Source: CAYOSF01 sp964406605
GTDB taxonomy: Bacteria; Chloroflexota; Dehalococcoidia; DSTF01; RBG-16-68-14
Length of the DNA: 64,000 nucleotides
NCBI GenBank assembly: GCA_964406605.1
Contig: CAYOSF010000001.1
Location: 1 to 64,000 of the forward strand
Direction of reading: 5' to 3'
Shown: piece by piece, positions 34,317 through 40,682 of the stretch
Position numbering within the stretch: the first letter of the stretch is position 1
Layout: each line of letters begins with the position of its first letter
Notes under the pieces: model-generated
Seen by the model: only the letters and a program-made list of their open reading frames with translations
The model's database searches: none
Told to the model about the DNA's origin: nothing
Position numbers and translations under genes: made by a program

Positions 34317-34342
34317 GGACGGACCTGAAGGTCCATCCCTAC
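34317..34342. repeat. REP-like hairpin with CTAC foot (GGACCT core)
   Basis: GGACCT-GA-AGGTCC (34321-34334) with outer GGA/TCC pairs across one mismatch, ending in CTAC (34339-34342). Same GA centre and CTAC end as the repeats at 5-55 and 294-344, but with a different stem. Confidence 0.6.
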
Positions 34343-34409
34343 GAAGCCGGTGGGCGGCGTGGAGGGGTGGGTGGCACTGCGGGGCGGGTGAAGGGGGTGG
34401 GTTCCCAGT

Positions 34410-34434
34410 GGGCGGGTTCGAAACCCGCCCCTAC
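34410..34434. repeat. REP-like hairpin with CTAC foot (GGGCGGGTT core)
   Basis: GGGCGGGTT-CGA-AACCCGCCC (34410-34430), a perfect 9-bp stem, followed directly by CTAC (34431-34434). The stem sequence is unrelated to the other copies while the layout is kept. Confidence 0.6.
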
Positions 34435-34496
34435 GGTGGGACGGCAGGACGCCAAGCGAAATAGGAAGCACCGTGGCACAGTGCCGGGGCGCACGT

Positions 34497-34519
34497 GGCG
34501 ACCTGAGGGTCGCCGCTAC
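34497..34519. repeat. REP-like hairpin with CTAC foot (GGCGACCT core)
   Basis: GGCGACCT-GA-GGGTCGCC then G and CTAC (34516-34519). This differs from the copies at 5-55 and 294-344 by one base in the core (A to G), creating a G-T wobble, and lacks their left flank. Confidence 0.65.
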
Positions 34520-34573
34520 AGGCTTGGCGGGTGGCAGGGCGGTAGGTTGGCGTCGAGTGGTGGCGGGTAACGG

Positions 34574-34597
34574 GCGCAGGCTGAAGGCCTGCGCTAC
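34574..34597. repeat. REP-like hairpin with CTAC foot (GCGCAGGC core)
   Basis: GCGCAGGC-TGAAG-GCCTGCGC (34574-34594), a perfect 8-bp stem, ending in CTAC (34594-34597). It contains the same TGAAG centre as the GGCGACCT copies. Confidence 0.6.
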
Positions 34598-34635
34598 GGT
34601 TGGGGGATAGGAGGCGCAGTGAGAGGCGGGCCGGC

Positions 34636-35592
34636 CTAGACCGACACCTTGGAGACGCGGAGGTCGTGCGAGAGGTCTTCGCGGGTGTACTCGTAGTAGA
34701 AGTAGATCTCATCGCCCACGCGGAGACCGTAGACGTAGCGGACGCAGCCGTGCGGGGAACGTACCCAGGGCTCGGGCAGGGGCTCGCGCTCGAACGTGAT
34801 GCCGTCGTCCGACCAGGCGACGCCGCACCACTCCTCGTAGTTGTCGTAGCTCGTGCGGGCGCCGTCATAGAGGGCCAGGTATCCTCCATTCATCTCGATC
34901 AGCGAGTTGATGCGCGCCGCCCGGCCGTCCCAGGTGTCGGTATTGGGTGTCTCGAAGACGTACCGGAGCTCCGGGAAGTAGATGCCGTCGTCGGACTCGG
35001 CGAGGAACGTCGCCTCCCAACCGCTCGCATGGACCAGGTCGCCCTCGAAGGTCGGCCGCGTGCGGCCGAAGCCGGCGAAGTAGACGTAGTAGCGGCCGTC
35101 CCGCTGGTAGACGACCGGGTCCTTGATGAACCGTTGCAGGTAGTCGAGCGGTTGCAGGACTGTGCGGCGAGACTGGGCCTGGAAGCTTTCGATCGTTTCC
35201 CCACGGATCAGGTCGATCTGCCAGGGGCCACGCGCTACCTGGTAGCTGACGTACAGACGCCACTCGCCGCTTCGCTCGTCGCGGACGCAATGGCCCACCT
35301 CGATGGACTCGGCGGCGAACTCTTGCTTCGTCGCCGTCCACACGTCCTCGAACGCGACGCCGTTGTCGCCCACCGCGACCGCGCACTCACCCCCGCGCTC
35401 CTCCTCGAGCGGCGTCCTGCGCCGGTAGAAGAGCACGAACTTCCCGGTCTGCTCGTCGTGGAACACCTTGTGACCGCCGGCCCAGTAGCCGTAGCCGGTG
35501 CCCCGCGGCTCGCGGATCACCGTGCCGGCGCTGGGGTCGAAGCGCAGGCGGTCGAGGTCGATGCGGGAGGAGACGGGGGCGGTATCTGTCAT
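34636..35592 (-). CDS. Glycosidase-like beta-propeller protein (GH43/GH32/GH130-like)
   Basis: 318 aa. Repeated short beta-strand blocks are visible: GKFVLFYRRRTP, GEWRLYVSYQVA, RYYVYFAGFGRT, GGYLALYDGAR and EIYFYYEYTRED, each following an acidic turn, as in five-bladed glycosidase propellers. Conserved acids sit in KDPVVYQRDGRYY. The blade pattern supports a GH43/GH32/GH130-type hydrolase or phosphorylase, but I cannot name the family or substrate, and it may not be an enzyme. No signal peptide. It faces the same way as the UROD-like gene upstream. Confidence 0.6.
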   Translation of the reverse strand: MTDTAPVSSRIDLDRLRFDPSAGTVIREPRGTGYGYWAGGHKVFHDEQTGKFVLFYRRRTPLEEERGGECAVAVGDNGVAFEDVWTATKQEFAAESIEVGHCVRDERSGEWRLYVSYQVARGPWQIDLIRGETIESFQAQSRRTVLQPLDYLQRFIKDPVVYQRDGRYYVYFAGFGRTRPTFEGDLVHASGWEATFLAESDDGIYFPELRYVFETPNTDTWDGRAARINSLIEMNGGYLALYDGARTSYDNYEEWCGVAWSDDGITFEREPLPEPWVRSPHGCVRYVYGLRVGDEIYFYYEYTREDLSHDLRVSKVSV

Positions 35593-35740
35593 GTGTGCGA
35601 CTCCGTTCTAGGTAGGTGGTGAGCGCGGCGGTGATCATTCTACAGGATAGGGCGGGATCATGGGTTCTCTGGTGGCAGGTCGCTCCGGGGTGGTTGCGGC
35701 CGGACGTAGGGGCGCACGGAGGGGGAGGAGGGAGACGAGA

Positions 35741-35760
35741 CCCCAGCATGAATGCTGGGG
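35741..35760. repeat. Perfect hairpin CCCCAGCAT-GA-ATGCTGGGG
   Basis: A 9-bp perfect stem with the same GA centre as the CTAC-footed repeats, but followed by CATC instead. It lies in the gap between the UROD-like gene and the glycosidase-like gene and could be a terminator-type hairpin or a degenerate member of the repeat family. Nothing else is seen in the 35593-35813 gap. Confidence 0.5.
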
Positions 35761-35813
35761 CATCAGTGGTCCCAGTTTTGTATGGGAGGGTATCGCGATC
35801 GCGGCCCGGCTGG

Positions 35814-36878
35814 TCAGTAGCGGCCGACCTCTTTGACGACGGCGACGATGCGCTTGAACGCCTCCAGGCTGACGTTGGAGGGGGTGGAATGATCGGTGGC
35901 GAAGATGTAGCCGCCGTTCTCCATCAGGATCGGGAGGTTCCGGCGCACGGTCTCCTCCATCGCATCCGTGTCGTACCAGAGGAGGGCGTCGAAGCCGCCG
36001 TGCAGCAGGAGCCTGTCGCCGAACTCGCGCTTGACGGCCAGCGGGTCGATACCCGCCTTGACCTCTAGAGGGTTGAGGCCGTCGACGCCCATCTCGACCA
36101 CCTCGGGGATGAAGGGCCTGATGTCGCCGCAGGAGTGGAGGTAGGCGCGGATGCCCTTCGCATGGGCCCAGTCGACCGCCTTCTGGTGGATGGGCTTGAG
36201 CAGCTCCCGGTAGGTCTTCAGGGAGAAGAACTGGTTCTGCTTGTAGCCCATGTCATCGAACCAGATCAGCTCGTCGAAGTGATAGCCGGCGTCCCACAGC
36301 CGGTCGTGGAGGGCGAAGCAGAGATCCTGCTGCGTTTGCCAGATGTCGACGCACCAGTCGGGGTTCTCGGCCAGCGCGAGCAGATGGCGCTCGGTACCGA
36401 TGAACGAGGAATGGGTGACATCGAAGCCGAACCAGCCCACGGCCGCGATCCAGGCTCCTTGTTGCCGCCAGCGCGGCCATCTCCTCTTCAGGTATCTCCA
36501 GCGGATGCGGTTGCCGCTCGGCGTCATGCGAGCCTTCGCTTTGAGCCAGTCGTCCGGCGTTCTGACTGAGACATCGATGAGGGCCGGCACGGACGCCTGG
36601 TGCTTGAAATCCTTGATGGTGGCGCCCCACTCGTTGGTGAAGATGATGTGGTCGTCCGTCTCCTCGACTACCCTGCGGGGAAAGCGGGGCGAGTTGTCCA
36701 CGGGGACCTGCACGATGCGGTCGAGGCCGAAGTAGCGGAAATAGCTCGTATCGTCCATTCCCTCGCTTCGCCAGCGCTCCTCCGTCGCCGACCAGGCGGT
36801 CTCGAAGAGCGGCACCCGGTCCGCCTCCCGGTGCTGGTACATCCGGCTGATCCGTTCGTGGGTGGTCATCTCGTCCAT
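35814..36878 (-). CDS. Uroporphyrinogen decarboxylase-family protein (MtaA/CmuA-like)
   Basis: 354 aa. The fold is indicated by RISRMYQHREADRVPLFE at the start, LHSCGDIRPFIPEVVEMGVDG in the C-terminal half (His-x-Cys, a metal-binding pair in corrinoid methyltransferase relatives) and GGYIFATDHSTPS near the end. The heme-enzyme arginine motifs are not obvious, so it is probably not HemE; members of this group move methyl groups to or from corrinoid proteins, and many are uncharacterised. GGAG lies nine bases before the ATG. 47 bp downstream of the enoyl reductase gene. Confidence 0.85.
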   Translation of the reverse strand: MDEMTTHERISRMYQHREADRVPLFETAWSATEERWRSEGMDDTSYFRYFGLDRIVQVPVDNSPRFPRRVVEETDDHIIFTNEWGATIKDFKHQASVPALIDVSVRTPDDWLKAKARMTPSGNRIRWRYLKRRWPRWRQQGAWIAAVGWFGFDVTHSSFIGTERHLLALAENPDWCVDIWQTQQDLCFALHDRLWDAGYHFDELIWFDDMGYKQNQFFSLKTYRELLKPIHQKAVDWAHAKGIRAYLHSCGDIRPFIPEVVEMGVDGLNPLEVKAGIDPLAVKREFGDRLLLHGGFDALLWYDTDAMEETVRRNLPILMENGGYIFATDHSTPSNVSLEAFKRIVAVVKEVGRY

Positions 36879-36925
36879 GGCGTATCTCCGCAGCGTGCGG
36901 GAGCCCGCGCGTTCCGGCGCGTCTG

Positions 36926-37726
36926 CTAGGCAGTCAGTTCCTCGCCGCCGTCGACGCCGATAACGTTGCCGGTCATCCAGTAGAGCCGCTCATCGCTGAG
37001 CGCGGCGATGGCACGGGCGATGTCCTGCGGCTCCGTGGGCCGGCCGGCGGGGTGGCGCTGTTGCGCCTGCTCCAGAAGACGCGGCCCTTCCGGAATGCGC
37101 TGCAGGGCGGGGGTGTTGGTGACGCCGGCGCGGATGGCGTTGGCCGTAATGCCCAGGGGCGCGAGCTCGAAGGCGAGCTGGCGGATGTGGGACTCCAGGG
37201 CCGCCTTGGCCGCCGATACGGCGCCGTAGGCGCGGATCACGCGAGTAGAGCCGGAGCTAGTCATGGCGAAGATCCGGCTGTTCCGCCGCAGCAGGCCTCG
37301 CGACGCGAGGTCCTGCACCCAATAGACGAGGCTGTGCGCCATCACGTCCACCGTCATGTCGATCTGCTTCTGGCTCACCGCGCCCTTGGGCGTATCGGCA
37401 ATGAAAGGCAGGAGGGTGCCAAAGGCGAGGGAATGGAGGAAGACGCGCAAGAAGGCGTCATCGCCGTCCCGGCCCAGCCGTTCCTGGATTGCGTCGACGA
37501 CGGTGGCGCGCTTGTTGGGGTCGGCGGCGTTGACGTTGAAGAAGAGCGCCTCGCGACCCCGCGAGCGGATCTCGTCCTGGATGCGCTGCGCGTTGGGGAG
37601 CGTCGCCCGCAGGTCGAGGTGCACCCCGAAGATGTTGTAGCCGTTGCTCGCCAGCTCCAGCGAGGTCGCCTCGCCGAAACCGCTGGAAGCGCCCAGGATG
37701 AGCGCCCAAGGAGCTGCGTTTGCCAT
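36926..37726 (-). CDS. fabL: Enoyl-ACP reductase, FabL-type SDR
   Basis: 266 aa, short-chain dehydrogenase. NAD(P) motif GASSGFG (12-18), FLHSLAFGTL (like the HSIAF block of FabI), and the Tyr167-x6-Lys174 pair in YGAVSAAKAALES. The Y-x6-K spacing, TSSGSTRVIRAYG context and TNTPALQRIPE...PAGR segment fit FabL-type enoyl-ACP reductases better than FabG (Y-x3-K). It would reduce enoyl-ACP in the last step of fatty acid elongation. GGAGG is eight bases before the ATG. Other SDR oxidoreductases are the alternative. Confidence 0.78.
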   Translation of the reverse strand: MANAAPWALILGASSGFGEATSLELASNGYNIFGVHLDLRATLPNAQRIQDEIRSRGREALFFNVNAADPNKRATVVDAIQERLGRDGDDAFLRVFLHSLAFGTLLPFIADTPKGAVSQKQIDMTVDVMAHSLVYWVQDLASRGLLRRNSRIFAMTSSGSTRVIRAYGAVSAAKAALESHIRQLAFELAPLGITANAIRAGVTNTPALQRIPEGPRLLEQAQQRHPAGRPTEPQDIARAIAALSDERLYWMTGNVIGVDGGEELTA

Positions 37727-37842
37727 GACGTTTCCTCCCTAGAGTCTCTTCGCTTCGCTCACGGCGGCGTTGCCTGATGCTCTCACAATGGATCCGCCTG
37801 CGCAAACGTGTGCCGGCCTTGCCCTCGCCGGCAGCGGCTTCG

Positions 37843-39168
37843 TCAGTCCTCTTGCAGGACGCCCTCTGTCGTCAGGACGCGTTCGCGGAAGGCGGCCACC
37901 GTCGCATCGTCCCCTTGGAGGGCGGCGCGCACGGCGTGAAAGAGCTGCTCGGTGGTGGCGACGCAGTAGCGAAGGCTTTCGGCCGCCATTCGCAGGGGAT
38001 CCTGGTACTGGGGTGGCCGCTCCGGCGGAGGCCGCGTTCGATGGCCGTTGATGACGAGCAGGCCCCGTTTCGGCTTGCCCTGGGCGATGGACTCCTCCAG
38101 CCGCCGGCGGAGGCGATAGTGCCCGTCCATGCCGACGGCGTCCTCGCCGGCGTCCACCTCCAGCAGAGCGATCTTCGGGCTGCGTTTGTCGATGTCCAAC
38201 CGGATATCGGCCGGCGAATCGACATCCTGCGGTACGACGCGGAAGCCCAGCAGGGCGAGCGCATCGCGGACCGGCTCCTCGAGCCCGTACCTGCCCTCCT
38301 GCCAGAGGATACGTCGATAGCGTTCCAGCTCCTCGACAGTGTCATCGGCGGCAACCAGTGCCTCCTGAGCCTCGACCAAGTGACTCTCGGCCTGGGCGTG
38401 GGCGGCCAGCCGCTCGCTCAAGCCGGGCAGCTCGTATTCGGCCAGCCAGTTGGGCGGCGCGGAGGCCGCCGCAAGCCGCAGGGTGTGGCGAACGCCGTCC
38501 TGGAGCGAGGTGGAGTAGGCGTAGCGCTGGTCGCTGCTAGCTGGCCGGGCGGGAGGCGGCAGGAACACGGCTTGGCCCTGTCCTAAGGACATCTCGACGG
38601 CGACGGCGGCACCGCCGGCGCTCCGAGCAAAGACGCGGGCCGCTCCCGCGAAGCCCGGCGCATCGTCGGCGAAGTAGGCCTGATAGGCAAGCTTCCCCCG
38701 GAACTGGGCCACGAAAGGTCCGAATGGGTGGTCGTGTTCCGTCGGTATGATCTCGGAACCGTGACCCCGGCGGAGGAACGGCTCGCGATACTGGAGTCCG
38801 GCCGGCGCCGGGAGCCAGAAATAGCGATCGCAGCCGCTGAAGCCCGCGACCCGGTGGTGTATTACGTTGGGATAGGCGAAGCAGACCACGAGACCGCCGC
38901 GGGCGAGGAGCCGCGCCGTCTCGTCCTGCCGGTCGCGCAGCAGGTCTGCCAGTCCGACGGTGTCCGCGGCGGTCGCGCCGTTGACGACGCGCTCGCCGGA
39001 GCGCGTGGTATGCTCTTCGCTCCCGTCTACGACCTGCTCGATGAGTTCGGAGAGGGCCCTGGGGTCCACCACCAGGGCATCATAGTCGAAGAACGTGGGC
39101 GCGCCGGCGAAGGTCTGGTTCTCCACCGCGGGACCGGGGATGGGAAAGCCGAGCGAGAGAATACGCAC
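37843..39168 (-). CDS. Unknown protein with a nuclease-like C-terminal domain
   Basis: 441 aa, not recognised. The N-terminal two thirds contain alpha/beta segments (ARLLARGGLVVCFAYPNVIH) and an Ala-rich helix region. The C-terminal part shows DIRLDIDKRSPKIALLEVD and KRGLLVINGHRTRPPPERP, followed by LRYCVATTEQLF, the succession of strands seen in PD-(D/E)xK nuclease-fold proteins. The usual ExK is EVD here, so catalysis may be lost. It starts at GTG 39168, eight bp after galU, so it is probably translated from the same message. Ortholog distribution is needed to assign a job. Confidence 0.6.
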   Translation of the reverse strand: MRILSLGFPIPGPAVENQTFAGAPTFFDYDALVVDPRALSELIEQVVDGSEEHTTRSGERVVNGATAADTVGLADLLRDRQDETARLLARGGLVVCFAYPNVIHHRVAGFSGCDRYFWLPAPAGLQYREPFLRRGHGSEIIPTEHDHPFGPFVAQFRGKLAYQAYFADDAPGFAGAARVFARSAGGAAVAVEMSLGQGQAVFLPPPARPASSDQRYAYSTSLQDGVRHTLRLAAASAPPNWLAEYELPGLSERLAAHAQAESHLVEAQEALVAADDTVEELERYRRILWQEGRYGLEEPVRDALALLGFRVVPQDVDSPADIRLDIDKRSPKIALLEVDAGEDAVGMDGHYRLRRRLEESIAQGKPKRGLLVINGHRTRPPPERPPQYQDPLRMAAESLRYCVATTEQLFHAVRAALQGDDATVAAFRERVLTTEGVLQED

Positions 39169-39176
39169 GGCCCGCC

Positions 39177-40046
39177 TCAGTCGTTCAGGTCCAGGCCGCG
39201 CAGATAGGCACGAAGCTCTGGGCCCAGGTCGGGCCGCTGCAGCGCCAGCTCCAACGATGCCTTGAGAAGGCCGAGAGGCCGCCCGGTGTCGTATCGCCTG
39301 CCCTGGAACCGATAGGCGAACATGGGCTGACGGGCAAGCAAGATGGCCAGCCCATCGGTGATCTGGATCTCGCCGCCTATGCCCGGTTTCGTCTCGGTCA
39401 GCGCGTCGAAGATCTCCGGCGTAAGCACATAGCGGCCCACGATCCCAAGATTCGAGGAGGTTTCCTCCGGTCTGGGCTTCTCGACCAACGCCCGCACCCG
39501 GTAGACGCCGTCGCCCGCCGGCTCGCCCTCCACGATGCCGTAGCTCTGCACTTCCTCCCGCGGTACTTCCTCTACCGCGATCACGGAGCCGCCGTGGTCT
39601 TCGAACGCATCGATGAGCTGTCGGGCGGCCGGCACGTCGGAGACGATGACGTCGTCCGGGAAGAAGAGGACGAAGGGCTCGTCGCCCACGACATCGCGCA
39701 CGGTGAGCACGGCGTGACCGATGCCGCGCTGCTCCTGCTGTCGCACGTAGACGACGTTGGCCAGATCCGCCACGCGGCGGATCTCTTCCAGCCTGTCGTT
39801 GTCGCCCTTGGCAATGAGCGCCTGCTCCAGCTCCAAGGAGCGGTCGAAATGGTCCTCTACGGCGCGCTTGCCGAAAGAGGTCACCATGATCACCTGCTCC
39901 AGGCCGGACGCGGCCGCCTCCTCCACGGTGTACTGGATGATCGGCTTGTCGACGAGGGGGAGTGTCTCTTTCGGCTGTGCCTTGGTCGCAGGGAGCAGCC
40001 GGGTGCCGTAGCCGGCGGCCAGGATGACTGCCTTGCGAACGGTCAC
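39177..40046 (-). CDS. galU: UTP-glucose-1-phosphate uridylyltransferase
   Basis: 289 aa from GTG at 40046, which matches the normal family start (TVRKAVILAAG); an ATG at 40115 would add 23 unsupported residues. The nucleotidyltransferase motif AAGYGTRLLPATKAQPKE, LVDKPIIQYTVEEA, FPDDVI (metal Asp) and EKPRPEE are present. It makes UDP-glucose, the likely donor or precursor for the surface-glycan glycosyltransferases in this window. It is divergent from the molybdenum hydroxylase operon and followed by an unknown gene. Confidence 0.95.
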   Translation of the reverse strand: MTVRKAVILAAGYGTRLLPATKAQPKETLPLVDKPIIQYTVEEAAASGLEQVIMVTSFGKRAVEDHFDRSLELEQALIAKGDNDRLEEIRRVADLANVVYVRQQEQRGIGHAVLTVRDVVGDEPFVLFFPDDVIVSDVPAARQLIDAFEDHGGSVIAVEEVPREEVQSYGIVEGEPAGDGVYRVRALVEKPRPEETSSNLGIVGRYVLTPEIFDALTETKPGIGGEIQITDGLAILLARQPMFAYRFQGRRYDTGRPLGLLKASLELALQRPDLGPELRAYLRGLDLND

Positions 40047-40146
40047 GGACTCGGTGCTCCGCTGGTCCGTCTCATGAGGTCGCCCCATTCTATCCGACGC
40101 CGGTAGCGTCAGCAACGAGCAGCCGCGCTCGACGGCCCGCGACAGC

Positions 40147-40175
40147 TTGACCTGGGAAGAGGCCGCGGGTAGGAT
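40147..40175 (+). promoter_or_regulatory. Candidate promoter of the molybdenum hydroxylase operon
   Basis: TTGACC (40147-40152), 17-bp spacer, TAGGAT (40170-40175); transcription would begin near 40182, about 33 bases before the GTG at 40215. GGGAG lies before the start codon. The -10 box is only moderately close to consensus. Confidence 0.55.
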
Positions 40176-40214
40176 TGCGTTCGTCGAACGATCGGCTGCG
40201 GAAGGGAGACGAGG

Positions 40215-40682
40215 GTGATATCAGTCCGCGTGAACGGTGAGGATCGGCAGGCGCCCGATCCGGGCCGTAATCTGCTCAGTTACCTCCGGTATGACCTGGG
40301 GCTGACCGGGACGAAGTACGGCTGCAGCGAGGGACTGTGCGGGTGTTGCACGGTGCTGGTGGACGGACAACCCCTTCGCACATGCATGTCGACGGTGGGC
40401 GCCGTGGCCGGCGGATCGATCACTACCATCGAAGGGCTCGCCAAGGACGGGGAGCTGCACCCGGTCCAGCAGGCATTCGTCGAGGAGACGGCCATGCAGT
40501 GCGGGTACTGCACGCCGGGGTTCATTATGACGGTCGTGGCGCTGTTGAGCCGTGAAGCGAATCCGAGCGCCGCTCAGGTGCGTGAGGCGCTGGCCGAGAA
40601 CATGTGCCGCTGTGGAACGTATCAGCGCATCCAGCGGGCGGTGGAGCGGGCGGCGAAGACCATGTCGGAGGATCGCCCATGA
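40215..40682 (+). CDS. 2Fe-2S subunit of a xanthine oxidase-family hydroxylase
   Basis: 155 aa with the two expected 2Fe-2S domains. The plant-type motif is YGCSEGLCGCCTV with a further Cys in LRTCMSTV; the C-terminal four-helix domain has QCGYCTPGF and CRCGTYQRI. It relays electrons from the molybdenum site in the partner subunit. GTG start with a purine-rich ribosome site (GGAAGGGAGACGAGG). It overlaps the next gene by 4 bp (ATGA). No FAD subunit gene is present nearby, so the electron acceptor is probably a cytochrome or similar, as in isoquinoline 1-oxidoreductase-type enzymes. Confidence 0.93.
   Translation: MISVRVNGEDRQAPDPGRNLLSYLRYDLGLTGTKYGCSEGLCGCCTVLVDGQPLRTCMSTVGAVAGGSITTIEGLAKDGELHPVQQAFVEETAMQCGYCTPGFIMTVVALLSREANPSAAQVREALAENMCRCGTYQRIQRAVERAAKTMSEDRP

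Larger units (their letters stand above)
33769..34635. other. Repeat-rich region without genes
   Basis: About 870 bp without a convincing gene; the open frames overlap on both strands and follow the repeats. Contents: a 7-bp-unit tandem array (33831-33968), an 18-bp perfect palindrome CCGCCCCAC/GTGGGGCGG (33980-33997), and four GTAG-footed hairpins (34317-34342, 34410-34434, 34497-34519, 34574-34597). It separates the CoA-transferase gene from the glycosidase-like gene. Confidence 0.7.

Noticed and set aside
34408..34434. GGTTCGAAACC resembling a tRNA T-arm
   Set aside because: It is the core of a CTAC-footed hairpin; no acceptor stem, anticodon arm or CCA region surrounds it.
33769..34635. 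Several 60-190-codon frames on both strands between the CoA-transferase and glycosidase-like genes
   Set aside because: They follow the 7-bp repeat and palindromes, are low-complexity (Gly/Arg/Pro) and overlap each other on both strands.
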